This document shows, in pieces, positions 53,574-62,886 of a DNA stretch of 64,000 bases. Under the pieces are notes generated by a model that ran no database searches, was not told where the DNA came from, and saw only the letters and a program-made list of their open reading frames with translations. Origin of the DNA: a bacterium (lineage in GTDB: Bacteria > Verrucomicrobiota > Verrucomicrobiia > Limisphaerales > UBA11358); contig JAKALA010000001.1 of NCBI GenBank assembly GCA_021813325.1, positions 163,973 through 227,972 on the forward strand, read 5' to 3'. Position 1 is the stretch's first letter. Each line of letters opens with the position of its first letter. A program made the translations under genes and the position numbers.

Positions 53574-55490
53574 ATGAAATACAGATACCTCCAGTTTATG
53601 TCCGTGCTCATGGCAGGGCTTTTGCAATTGGCCCCGCTGGCGCGGACTTTCATGATGAATTTACAGGGCCTGGCTCCCTCCAGTTGGGCGATGATTCTCC
53701 GCATCGGCGTGGGCGCGTCCGCCTTGCTGGGCTTTGACGCCGTTTCCCGCGCCTCCAGCATTGCCATCTCGCCGGCCAACGCCACGGTCGGGCAGCCTTA
53801 CGTTGGCACCATTACTTATTCCGGGGGACATGCTGGCTCGGTCAGTTCCATGGCTTTCAGCAACGTCTGTTTGGGATCGGCGGTGGCATTCGTGGACGGA
53901 TTGACCATCGTTTACAATGGTGGCAACACCGCCACAGTGACCGGCACGCCGACGGGCGCTGGGAATTTCGCCTTCACCCTCAAGGTCTTTGACCAAAGCG
54001 GTTGTGGCTCGGGGGGGAATTCTGATGCCCGCTCCACCACCCTCGTGGTGGGGGCTGCCGGCGGGGGAGCGGTCGCCCCGACCATCTCCGCCGCTCCGCA
54101 AAACACGTGCGCCCAGGTCGGCACCGATGTGCAATTGAGCGGCGGGGCGTCGGGGAATCCATTGCCGCAGTATCAATGGTGGCGGGGATTGACGCCCATT
54201 GCGGGCGCGACCAATTCCATTCTCGACATCCCAAATGTGCAACTAACAAACGGAGGTGTTTATACGTTGACCGCTTCCAATTCCCAAACGGCGGGGTATT
54301 CCTTCGGCAGCCTCCCCAAGGCGAATTGCTATTTGTCCGTGGCCATTTCCGGCGGCACCAATTTTTCCACGTTTAATTTCACGAATTATGCTCCCGCAGG
54401 CCAGTCGCTGACCATGTTCAGCTACGTCACCAACGTAGCCACGGCAACCAACTACTTTGTTTGGACCTATAATTATGTGAACGTGATCAGCACGGCCAAC
54501 GCCTTTCCTTTGGCGGCCAACTTGGTGACGCCGGCGCGGAGCGGCACCTACACGGTCACGCTCAGCAGCACCAACAGCGGCGGTGCGATCATCAGCGGCC
54601 AGAACTATGATTCGTATTGGGCGTTTGGTTATCCGCCAATGTTAGACAGTTCGCTGCCGGCCTCCAGCAATGCCGTGGCGGGCAGCAGTATTATTTTGAG
54701 CGTGCCCGTCAGCGGCAGCCTGAATGTCTATAACAGATCTGGCGGTGCCGGCGGCTATGTCACAAATTACACGGATCCCTGTGTGTTTTGGTATCGTGAC
54801 GGCATTCTGGTGTCATCGCAGCTCTACGAACTGGGGCCGACGACTTCGACCACCTACTCGAACACTTCGGTCAACGTCTCATTGGCGTTGAATAATCTCA
54901 GCAGCGCCGATGCCGGAAATTACACCGTTGTGGTGACTAATTTTTGGGGCAGCATCACCAGCAGTCCAGTGCAGCTCTCCGTAGGCGGCGGCGCCAGCGC
55001 TCCGTCAATCACGACCGATTTGCCCGCCGCCAAGTCGCTGTTGGTCGGACAAAGTTCCACCCTCAGTGTGGCTGCCACCGGCACCGCGCCACTTGCCTAT
55101 CAATGGCGCAAGAACAATGCGGCCCTTGCCGACGGCGGCGTTTTTAGCGGCGCATTGACCAACGCGCTCACGCTGACAGGCGCCACCACGAATGAAAACG
55201 GAAATTACTCGGTGGTCATCACCAACGTGGCTGGGGCCGTCACCAGCAGTGTGGCCAGTCTGTTGGTGGCCGCTCCCCCGCAACTCACCTTGACCCAAAG
55301 CGCCGCCAGTTTGCAGATCAGCGGGAATACGCTGACCGGTCTTGACTACGTCATCCAGGCGACCACCAATCTTTCATCGCCAGTGTGGGTCTCCATATTC
55401 ACGAACAATACGGTGTCCGGCGGTGCCGTCAATTATCAGACGAATAACAGCAGCGGGCCTATGCAGTTTTATCGGGTTATGTTTCCGTGA
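53574..55490 (+). CDS. Secreted/membrane-anchored Ig-like domain protein
   Basis: This is a 638-residue protein starting 29 bp after dsbD. The N-terminus has two hydrophobic stretches (FMSVLMAGLLQLAPLA and WAMILRIGVGASALLGF), more than a simple leader, so it may be anchored in the inner membrane before the external part begins at SSIAISPANATVG. A cadherin-like/putative-Ig domain is followed by several Ig-like domains with YQWWRGL, FWYRDGILV and YQWRKNNAAL strands, each closing on a GNYTVVVTN-type strand. The C-terminal module (LTGLDYVIQATTNLSSPVWV to MQFYRVMFP) is related to the tail of the 46068-48605 protein. Its place at the end of the redox operon suggests that it may be a structural partner, but this is not shown. 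Confidence 0.82.
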   Translation: MKYRYLQFMSVLMAGLLQLAPLARTFMMNLQGLAPSSWAMILRIGVGASALLGFDAVSRASSIAISPANATVGQPYVGTITYSGGHAGSVSSMAFSNVCLGSAVAFVDGLTIVYNGGNTATVTGTPTGAGNFAFTLKVFDQSGCGSGGNSDARSTTLVVGAAGGGAVAPTISAAPQNTCAQVGTDVQLSGGASGNPLPQYQWWRGLTPIAGATNSILDIPNVQLTNGGVYTLTASNSQTAGYSFGSLPKANCYLSVAISGGTNFSTFNFTNYAPAGQSLTMFSYVTNVATATNYFVWTYNYVNVISTANAFPLAANLVTPARSGTYTVTLSSTNSGGAIISGQNYDSYWAFGYPPMLDSSLPASSNAVAGSSIILSVPVSGSLNVYNRSGGAGGYVTNYTDPCVFWYRDGILVSSQLYELGPTTSTTYSNTSVNVSLALNNLSSADAGNYTVVVTNFWGSITSSPVQLSVGGGASAPSITTDLPAAKSLLVGQSSTLSVAATGTAPLAYQWRKNNAALADGGVFSGALTNALTLTGATTNENGNYSVVITNVAGAVTSSVASLLVAAPPQLTLTQSAASLQISGNTLTGLDYVIQATTNLSSPVWVSIFTNNTVSGGAVNYQTNNSSGPMQFYRVMFP

Positions 55491-55587
55491 TGCCGGCCAG
55501 CTCGATTTGATTGAGTTTGTGGTGTGTGATGGTGCCCGGCCGTTGGCGCATCTGCGGTGATTGCGCTATGGTCGGTCGGCTTGAGAA

Positions 55588-55620
55588 GGGGCGATTCCTC
55601 AGTAGGGGGGGAATCGCTCC
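55588..55620. terminator. Hairpin between convergent genes
   Basis: An 11-pair stem (GGGGCGATTCC with GGAATCGCTCC, one G-T pair) encloses an 11-base loop. It sits between the Ig-like gene and the convergent SulP gene. There is no U-tract on either side, so bidirectional termination is likely but not certain. Confidence 0.4.
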
Positions 55621-55737
55621 GAAGCTTTCGACGAAATTCGCTGTCATGCCTTGCGTTTTTGTCCGCATCCAAACGGGGATACGTCTTTGAAGTTTTTCAA
55701 ACCCACCAGCGATTGGATGCGGCACTTAAAAACGCCT

Positions 55738-57471
55738 TCACTTGGCCTGATGGCCGGCGGCGGGCAAACCTTCTGCCTGATAGGCTTTCAAACAGGCATG
55801 GCGCGAAACAAAAATCCGGTTTTCACCGATTCGTCGGAGCAATCCCAGGCGTTTGAGGGTGTCCAGATGCTGGCTTTGGACACGGGCCAGCGCCAGCACC
55901 ACGCCCGCTTTGCTCAGATCCTGGTGCAACTCAATCATGGCCTGGCTCGCCGTGAAATCGAGGTCCGTAATGGCGCTGCAATCAATCACCAGCCAGCGCA
56001 CCGCCGATTGGGAGTCATGCGCCAGTTTGCGAACCTGCTCGGCAAAGTAGCCGGCGTTGGCATAAAACAGGTCGGCGCCAAACCAATACATCACCAGTCC
56101 CGGTTCAATCATCTTGCCGGGTTCCGGTGCCGCCAGCCGCCAGTGATCCAGCGGATCGCGCAACACCACGGCGGTATGCGGGCGATAGCTGTGGCGCACG
56201 TGTTGTAGTAGCGATAAAACCAAGGCCAGCAGAATGCCGTGTTCCACACCGAGAAAAACCACCGCCGCCGCCGTGATGACCGCCAGATAAAATTCCTTGG
56301 GACTGGCTTTTTGCAACGTGCGCAATCCACGCACATCCACCAAATGCACGCCCACGACAAATACAATCGCACCGAGCACGCACACCGGCAGATATTGCAA
56401 TGGCCCGGTGAGGAATAGCAGCACCACGCCGACGGTCAGCGCCGTGGTCAGATGCGCCAGTTGGCTGCGTCCGCCGACGGATTCCACCATGGCCGTTTGC
56501 GTGGGACTGCCATTGACCACAAAGGCGCCGCTCAGGGCTGCGGCGGCGTCGGCCGCGCACAATCCCACCAGGTCCTGGTTGGGGTTGACCGGTTGATGAT
56601 GACGGGTGGCGTAAGCGCGGGCGGTGATCGAACTTTGGGCTACGACCATGACAAAACACGCTCCCGCGATCGGCAACAAAGACTGCACATCCGTCCACGC
56701 AATCCGGGGAAATCCGAGATGCGGCAGCCCGCCTGTCACCGGCCCCAGCACGGCAATGCCCCGGCCGGAAAAATCAAACGCCGCGCTCAATCCCACCACC
56801 GCCACCACCGCCACCAGCGAGCCGGGAAAGCGGGGCGCCAGCCGATGGCACAACCCGCTGGCGGCAATCACGCCGGCAGCGACCATGAAGGTCGGCCAGT
56901 GAAATTCCTGAAAGCGCGTGACGACTTCCAAAAATTGCCCGGCCGTCGTCTGACTCTTCACGGCGATGCCGGTCATTTCGCCCAAAACGGCGACGCTGAT
57001 TTGAATGCCGACGCCCGTAAGAAACCCGATCAATACCGTGCCGGACAGGAAATCCGACAAAAATCCCAGCCGCAACAGGCGTGCAGCCAGCAAATAACCG
57101 GCGGTCAGCAGAGCCACCATCGAAGCAAGGGCGGCATATTGTTCACTTCCCGCCGCTGCCAGCGGCGCGATGCCCACGGCCAGAATGGCCGCCGTGGCGG
57201 AATCTGCCGCCACCACCAGGTAGCGCGAGGCTCCCAATAGCGCGAAAGCGATCATGGGGAGCAACAAAGTGTAAAGGCCGGTGATGACCGGCATGCCCGC
57301 GATCTTGGAATAACCCATCGCCTGCGGGATGTTCATGGCCGCCAGTGTCACGCCGGCAATCACGTCCGGCAGCACGCGCGACCGATCAATTGGCAAAATT
57401 CCCGTCAAAAGGGAAAATTGCCATCGCCGGAACGGGCCTGAATTTACCGCCTTGGCGTCCACTTTGGCCAT
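55738..57471 (-). CDS. SulP-family anion transporter with STAS domain
   Basis: This is a 577-residue inner-membrane transporter for sulfate, bicarbonate or another inorganic anion. About 12 membrane segments begin at LPDVIAGVTLAAMNIPQAMGYSKIAGMPVITGLYT (consecutive parts), the SulP signature region. VVAADSATAAILA and GTVLIGFLTGVGIQI follow, with later NPNQDLVGLCAADAAAALSGAFVVNGSPTQTA pieces. The C-terminal STAS domain (about residues 440-555) has VMYWFGADLFYANAGYFAEQV and ITDLDFTASQAMIELHQDL. Sequence does not fix the substrate. No cysteine or sulfate-reduction genes or carbonic anhydrase are adjacent. The gene stands alone, divergent from the PAS kinase gene. Confidence 0.93.
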   Translation of the reverse strand: MAKVDAKAVNSGPFRRWQFSLLTGILPIDRSRVLPDVIAGVTLAAMNIPQAMGYSKIAGMPVITGLYTLLLPMIAFALLGASRYLVVAADSATAAILAVGIAPLAAAGSEQYAALASMVALLTAGYLLAARLLRLGFLSDFLSGTVLIGFLTGVGIQISVAVLGEMTGIAVKSQTTAGQFLEVVTRFQEFHWPTFMVAAGVIAASGLCHRLAPRFPGSLVAVVAVVGLSAAFDFSGRGIAVLGPVTGGLPHLGFPRIAWTDVQSLLPIAGACFVMVVAQSSITARAYATRHHQPVNPNQDLVGLCAADAAAALSGAFVVNGSPTQTAMVESVGGRSQLAHLTTALTVGVVLLFLTGPLQYLPVCVLGAIVFVVGVHLVDVRGLRTLQKASPKEFYLAVITAAAVVFLGVEHGILLALVLSLLQHVRHSYRPHTAVVLRDPLDHWRLAAPEPGKMIEPGLVMYWFGADLFYANAGYFAEQVRKLAHDSQSAVRWLVIDCSAITDLDFTASQAMIELHQDLSKAGVVLALARVQSQHLDTLKRLGLLRRIGENRIFVSRHACLKAYQAEGLPAAGHQAK

Positions 57472-57737
57472 TGAGCATCATCAAAAAAGTTGCTGGAGGC
57501 AAGTGAACTGGCGGGCATTCGAGTTTGAGACCAGGTCTGGTAATTCTGCGATAAAGCTGCGACTTGGCTGAAGACAGTCTGGAATTTTGATGTTAAAGTC
57601 GGCACCATACTGCTGCGTGTGAACGATGAATTTGCCGCGTTGATGAGATACGACAATGGTTCTGATTGTGGATGGCCAATTCGCCGGTAGCGTCATTGTT
57701 TCCAACGGCAAGTTTAACCCAACAACTTTAAATCACC

Positions 57738-60700
57738 ATGCCGGACGAGTCTGACGCCACTGCGGGCCACTCCCCGATCAATGCCCAATCCACGGGAAAA
57801 CCACCGCTTGTTCCTGTTGAGCCGGCCGCCGGCCGCGAAGATTTTTGGCGCTTTTTTGAGTTGGCCGCCATTGGCTTGGCGCAGGCTGATGCCGCCACGG
57901 GCCGTTGGCTGCGGGTGAACCCCAAAATGTGCGAAATCACCGGTTACGCCGCCGCCGAATTGTTGCGGCTGCGGGTGTTCGACATTTCCCATCCTGACGA
58001 TCGCCAGCGCGATGAGGCGGCGTTTCAAAGTGTCGCCGGCGGTAAAATTCCCAGTTATAATCTGGAAAAACGCTACGTGCGGAAAGATGGCGGCAGCGTC
58101 TGGGTGAACGTGAATGCCGCCCTGCTCAGGGATGCGGACGGCAGACCGGCGTGGGTGATGGCAACCGTCGAAGATATTTCCCAGCGCAAAGCGGCGGAGG
58201 CGGAAATTTTAAGGCAGAAAAATCTGCTCAACACCATTGTCCGCAACAGCAGCGAGGCGATTTACGCCAAAGATGTTCGCGGCAAATACCTGGTCATCAA
58301 CGAGGCCGGTGCGCGGATGATCGGGCAGCCTGCGGATGCAATCATCGGCCACACTGATGCAGAACTGTTGGACGCGGAACTGGCCGGGAAATTCCGTGAA
58401 TCCGATGAACTGGTCATGGCAAGCGGCCAAAGCCGGGAACAAGATGAGGTGGTGTTCATGGACGGCAAACCTCGCGCCTTTCTGTCGCACAAATCCCTCT
58501 GGAGGGATGCTGAAGGCCGCGTCATCGGCGTCATCGGAGTGTCCAACGATATTACCGGGCGCAAGCAGGCGGAACAGGAGTTGCGGCGGTTGAGTCAATG
58601 GCTGCTGCGCACGCAAAGCATCAGCCGGGTGGGCGGCTGGGCGTTCAATATGAAAACCGGCGAGGTGTGGGCTTCGCCTGCGGCCCGCCGCATCTATGGG
58701 GTGCCCGATCAGGGTTCGCTGTCATTGCCGCGCATCCAATCTGCCGTGCGGGCGGAGTTTCGTCCGCGTTTGGATGCCGCCTTGCGCGATTTGATGGAGC
58801 AGGGAATTCCCTACGACCTCGAATTTCAAATTGTCCGCGCCAATGATCAGGCCATCATCGACATCCATTCCATCGCCGAATACAACGCGGACGAAGCGAC
58901 CGTGGTCGGGGTTATTGAAGATATTACCCCGCGCAAGCTGGCGCATTCGGCCCTGCGGGAGCGGGAGGAGCAATTGCGGCTGTTTGTGGAACACAGTCCG
59001 GCGGCCATCGCGATGTTTGACCGGGCCATGACTTATCTGGTGGTGAGCCGGCGCTGGTTGGAAGATTACCGGCTGGATGGGCAGAAGGTTGTGGGCCGGA
59101 GTCATTACGAGATTTTTCCGGAGACTCCACAGCGTTGGCGGGAAGTGCATCAACGCTGTCTGGCGGGAATGATTGAAAGCTGTGAAGAAGACCGGTTTCC
59201 GCGGGTGGATGGCACTGTGGACTGGGTGCGCTGGGAAGTGCGGCCGTGGAACCGGGAGGATGGCGACATCGGTGGCATCATCATTTTTTCCGAAAATATC
59301 ACCGCGCGCAAACGGGCGGATGAAGCGTTGCAGAAAATCGAGGCGCGTCAGGCCAAGATGGTGGCCAATCTCGGGGATGTGATCGTGATCATTGATCGGC
59401 AGGGAATCAACCAATACAAGAGTCCCAACCTCGAGAAGCGCTTTGGCTGGCGCGTGGCGGATCTGGTGGGCACGCCGGCGCTGATGAATGTGCATCCCAA
59501 AGATCAGGAGGCGGCGCAGCGGTTTATGCTTTCGCTTTTCAGCCAGCCCAACGCGACCGGCACGCTGGAATGCCGCTACCGCTGCAAGGACGGCAGTTAC
59601 AAATGGATTGAATTCACCGGCGTCAATCTGCTGGATGACCCCGACGTGCAGGGACTGTTGGGGAATTATCACGATATTTCCCAGCGCAAGGCCGCCGAAG
59701 CCAAGCTTCACAAAAACGAAGAGCTGTTCATGCTCTTCATGCGGCATTCGCCGATTTACCTTTATGTGAAGAAAGTCACGCCGGACGAAAGCCGGTTCGT
59801 GCTGGCCAGCGACAACCACAAGGAATTAATCGGCATAGCGGGTCGTGAACTGGCGGGCAAAAGCATGGGCGAATTGTTTCCCGCCGAATTTGCCCGGGCG
59901 ATGACCGCCGATGATCAGGCGGTGGTGGCCAGCGGAAAAGTGCTCAAACGCGAGGAGGAATTCAACGGGCGAAACCTGACGACGATTAAATTTCCAGTCG
60001 TCCAGGGCGAGGAAACCTTGCTGGCCGGCTTTACCTGGGACATCACGGAACGGGTTCAGGCCGAGGCCGCCTCGCAGCGCGGACAGAAATTCGCCCAGGC
60101 CCTGTTGGACAGTCTGCCCGGAATTTTCTACCTCTACACCTACCCGGAATGCCGGCTGGCTCTCTGGAACAAACGCCATGAAACCTTGCTCAGTTATTCG
60201 GCCGATGAGCTGAAGGATTTTCACGTGACTGCGTGGCACAAGCCGGAAGCTCGCCCCGCCGTGATGGCGGCGATTGAAATGGTCATGCAACAAGGCAACG
60301 CCTCGATCGAGGCGCCGTTGTGGAGCAAGGATGGCCGGCCGATTCCGTTTGTGCTCACTGGCGTGCCGTTTGAATCGCAGGGGAAAACCTATTTCATGGG
60401 CATCGGCCTGGACATTACCGAGCGGAAGCTGGCCGAGGAAGCCCATGCCCGGCTGGCCACGGTGGTCGAGCAGGCATCGGAAATCATCATGATCACCGAT
60501 ACCAAAGGCAGGTTCACTTACGCCAATCCGTCGTTTGAAAAAATCACCGGATACAGCCAGGCCGAAGTGCTGGGCAAATCGCCCGCCATCTTGAAAAGCG
60601 GCCGGCAGGACGAGGAGTTTTACCGCAAATTGTGGCAGACCATTCTCAACGGCGAAGTCTGGCGGGGACACTTTGTCAACCGGCGCAAGGACGGCACCTT

Positions 60701-61976
60701 TTTCGAGGAAGACGCCACCATTTCGCCCGTGCGCGATGCCACCGGAAAAATTGTCAATTTCGTGGCGGTGAAACGGGATGTGACGCATGAAATGGAACTC
60801 GAGAACCAACTGCGCCAGTCCCAAAGATTGGATGCCATCGGCCAGTTGGCGGGCGGCGTGGCGCACGATTTCAACAACATTCTTTCTTCGATCATGATGC
60901 AGACGGAATTGATCGCCATGAGCGAGGCGCTCACGAGCGAGGATCAGGATGGGCTGAAGCAAATCCGCGCCGATGCCAACCGGGCCGCGAACCTCACGCG
61001 CCAACTGCTGCTCTTCAGCCGCCGGCAGGTGATGCAATTGCAGAATCTGGACCTGAACGATGTGGTTGCCAATCTGGCCAAGATGCTCCAGCGCATCATC
61101 GGCGAAGATGTGCAAATGGAATTGCGTCTGCATCCACGGCCCCTGATGACCCATGCGGATCCCGGGATGCTGGATCAGGTGCTGATGAACCTGGTGGTGA
61201 ATGCCCGCGACGCCATGCCCAAGGGCGGCTGCCTCAGCATTGCCGTCTCGGAGCGGCGGGTTGACGACAGCATCAGCAGGCAAGAGTCGGATGCGGCTCC
61301 CGGCCATTACGCCTGTCTGAGCGTCGGCGACACGGGAGAGGGCATCGCGCCAGAAGTTTTGCCCCGTATTTTCGAGCCGTTCTTCACCACCAAAGGCGTT
61401 GGCAAAGGCACCGGCCTGGGATTGGCCACGGTCTTCGGCATTGTCAAACAGCACAAAGGCTGGATCAAAGTGGATAACCATCCCGGTCATGGCGTGACTT
61501 TTCATGTGTATTTCCCGGCCTGTTCCTCGGCAACGTCCGAGCCAGATCAAGTTGCAGAACCTCCCACCCCGTCGCTCCAAGGAACGGAAACCATCCTGCT
61601 GGTCGAGGACGAATTATCCGTGCGCGCACCGATGAGTCTGATTCTGCGCCGCCACGGATATCAGGTGTTGGAGGCGGCCAATGGGGTGGAAGCGCTTCAA
61701 CTTTGGCCGCAGTGTCGTGAGCAAGTGGCGCTGCTGCTCACCGATTTGGTGATGCCGGGGGGAATGGGCGGCCATGAATTGGCCCGCATTTTGGAGGCCG
61801 AGGCGCCGAACCTCAAAGTTATCTACACCAGCGGTTATAGCGCCGAAATTGCGGGCCAGGATTTGCATTTGCTTCCGGGGGAAAATTATATTCAAAAGCC
61901 GTTCTCCCCCGTGAAGCTCTTGAACACCGTTCGGCAGTGTCTGGATTCGGAGCACCCGTCAACGGGCGGCGTATGA
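57738..61976 (+). CDS. Eight-PAS hybrid histidine kinase with C-terminal receiver
   Basis: This is a 1412-residue soluble sensor. I count eight PAS domains in series, starting at FELAAIGLAQ, IVRNSSEAIYA, ISRVGGWAFN, FVEHSPAAIAMF, MVANLGDVIVII, FMRHSPIYLYV, LLDSLPGIFYLY and VVEQASEIIMI. PAC-like linkers (ISQRKAAEAE, ITGRKQAEQE, ITERKLAEEA) separate most of them. HisKA has H1043 in [13 protein letters not shown]. The HATPase has [19 protein letters not shown] and GKGTGLGLATVFG. The C-terminal receiver has phospho-acceptor D1336 in LLLTDLVMPGGMGG and KPFSPVKL. No membrane helices are seen, so it senses cytoplasmic redox, light or small-molecule cues; no heme- or flavin-binding hallmark is decisive by eye. 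Its stop overlaps the start of the phosphopantetheinyl transferase gene. Confidence 0.94.
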   Translation: MPDESDATAGHSPINAQSTGKPPLVPVEPAAGREDFWRFFELAAIGLAQADAATGRWLRVNPKMCEITGYAAAELLRLRVFDISHPDDRQRDEAAFQSVAGGKIPSYNLEKRYVRKDGGSVWVNVNAALLRDADGRPAWVMATVEDISQRKAAEAEILRQKNLLNTIVRNSSEAIYAKDVRGKYLVINEAGARMIGQPADAIIGHTDAELLDAELAGKFRESDELVMASGQSREQDEVVFMDGKPRAFLSHKSLWRDAEGRVIGVIGVSNDITGRKQAEQELRRLSQWLLRTQSISRVGGWAFNMKTGEVWASPAARRIYGVPDQGSLSLPRIQSAVRAEFRPRLDAALRDLMEQGIPYDLEFQIVRANDQAIIDIHSIAEYNADEATVVGVIEDITPRKLAHSALREREEQLRLFVEHSPAAIAMFDRAMTYLVVSRRWLEDYRLDGQKVVGRSHYEIFPETPQRWREVHQRCLAGMIESCEEDRFPRVDGTVDWVRWEVRPWNREDGDIGGIIIFSENITARKRADEALQKIEARQAKMVANLGDVIVIIDRQGINQYKSPNLEKRFGWRVADLVGTPALMNVHPKDQEAAQRFMLSLFSQPNATGTLECRYRCKDGSYKWIEFTGVNLLDDPDVQGLLGNYHDISQRKAAEAKLHKNEELFMLFMRHSPIYLYVKKVTPDESRFVLASDNHKELIGIAGRELAGKSMGELFPAEFARAMTADDQAVVASGKVLKREEEFNGRNLTTIKFPVVQGEETLLAGFTWDITERVQAEAASQRGQKFAQALLDSLPGIFYLYTYPECRLALWNKRHETLLSYSADELKDFHVTAWHKPEARPAVMAAIEMVMQQGNASIEAPLWSKDGRPIPFVLTGVPFESQGKTYFMGIGLDITERKLAEEAHARLATVVEQASEIIMITDTKGRFTYANPSFEKITGYSQAEVLGKSPAILKSGRQDEEFYRKLWQTILNGEVWRGHFVNRRKDGTFFEEDATISPVRDATGKIVNFVAVKRDVTHEMELENQLRQSQRLDAIGQLAGGVAHDFNNILSSIMMQTELIAMSEALTSEDQDGLKQIRADANRAANLTRQLLLFSRRQVMQLQNLDLNDVVANLAKMLQRIIGEDVQMELRLHPRPLMTHADPGMLDQVLMNLVVNARDAMPKGGCLSIAVSERRVDDSISRQESDAAPGHYACLSVGDTGEGIAPEVLPRIFEPFFTTKGVGKGTGLGLATVFGIVKQHKGWIKVDNHPGHGVTFHVYFPACSSATSEPDQVAEPPTPSLQGTETILLVEDELSVRAPMSLILRRHGYQVLEAANGVEALQLWPQCREQVALLLTDLVMPGGMGGHELARILEAEAPNLKVIYTSGYSAEIAGQDLHLLPGENYIQKPFSPVKLLNTVRQCLDSEHPSTGGV

Positions 61977-62782
61977 TGGGCCGGCCATTGGCCGGTGATT
62001 CAACCCAAGTTGGCCGCCAGAAAATGATCCAGATTCATCCATTGCTCGATGGCCCGTTCCGCGAAGCTTCCGCGCTGAATCCGGGGGAGATTCAAGTCTG
62101 GCGCGTTTCACTCGCCGCCACTCCGGCCCGCGAGAGGAACCTGAAGGCAGGCCTTTCCGCCGGGGAACTTCGCCAAGCGGACGGGTTTCATTTCGCCGCC
62201 GATCAGCGTCGATTCATCGTCCGGCGGGCTGTCTTGAGATGTTTGTTGTCGGCTGTGCTCGACCTGCCTCCAAATCAAATCAGGTATGTAGTTGGAGTCC
62301 ACGGCAAACCCGCGTTGCCCAATCATCTGAATCCCAAGGGCATCCGATTTAGCTGCACGCACTCGGGCGATTGGGCGCTGATCGCGCTGGCTGTGAATGG
62401 CGAATTGGGATTGGATCTGGAGATGCATCGGGAAATTCCCGAGGTTCAAGCGCTTGCCCAAAGCCATTTTTCCGCCGGCGAAGTGGCCGAGTTGACGGCT
62501 TTGCCTTTGACCCGGCAAATCACGGGTTTTTTCAACGGTTGGTCGCGCAAGGAGGCGTTTGTCAAAGCCATCGGGGTCGGTCTGTCGTATCCGTTGAGTC
62601 ATTTCACCGTTTCTTTGATGAGCGCCCATGGCGTTGTGCCTCTGGCGGTGGCCGATGATGCCGCGATGCGCCGGCGGTGGACCTTGGTTTCGCTGGAATT
62701 ATTGGAACAATTTTCCGCGGCGTTGGTTTTTGAGGCCAACCAAGCAACGGCGATTCGTTGCCTGGCTTGGGACGGAGATTGA
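61973..62782 (+). CDS. Sfp-type 4'-phosphopantetheinyl transferase
   Basis: This is a 269-residue enzyme that moves phosphopantetheine from CoA to a serine of acyl- or peptidyl-carrier proteins. The Sfp pattern is intact: RRFIVRRAVLRCLLS, then GKPALPNH, FSCTHSGDWALIAL, the Mg-binding GLDLEMHREIPE, and WSRKEAFVKAIGVGLSYPL with the conserved W-x-x-K-E. The start is the ATG at 61973, overlapping the kinase stop by 4 bp (ATGA); the frame runs back to 61937 but those residues lie inside the kinase gene. No carrier-protein, PKS or NRPS gene is present in the window. It could serve fatty-acid or secondary-metabolite synthesis elsewhere. Confidence 0.93.
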   Translation: MMGRPLAGDSTQVGRQKMIQIHPLLDGPFREASALNPGEIQVWRVSLAATPARERNLKAGLSAGELRQADGFHFAADQRRFIVRRAVLRCLLSAVLDLPPNQIRYVVGVHGKPALPNHLNPKGIRFSCTHSGDWALIALAVNGELGLDLEMHREIPEVQALAQSHFSAGEVAELTALPLTRQITGFFNGWSRKEAFVKAIGVGLSYPLSHFTVSLMSAHGVVPLAVADDAAMRRRWTLVSLELLEQFSAALVFEANQATAIRCLAWDGD

Positions 62783-62828
62783 GGCTTACAGATGGTTCCG
62801 GAGCCAATCGCCGGATGGAAAATAAAAA

Positions 62829-62853
62829 AAGGCCGACTATCAAAGCCGGCCTT
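62829..62853. terminator. Bidirectional terminator, strongest on the minus strand
   Basis: A 7-bp G+C-rich stem (AAGGCCG with CGGCCTT) is followed on the minus strand by a run of T (complement of AATAAAAAAA at 62821-62830). It is a canonical intrinsic terminator for the PEP-CTERM gene and may also stop the convergent transferase transcript. Confidence 0.8.
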
Positions 62854-62886
62854 CTTGGGTCGCGCGTAAGTTTAGCGCTGGGAAAT

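Noticed and set aside
57481..57711. 76-residue minus-strand frame between the SulP and PAS-kinase genes
   Set aside because: No recognisable domain or start context, and it occupies the divergent promoter region of two solid genes.
59826..61580. 584-residue open frame antisense to the eight-PAS kinase
   Set aside because: Shadow frame; the kinase motifs on the plus strand are unambiguous.
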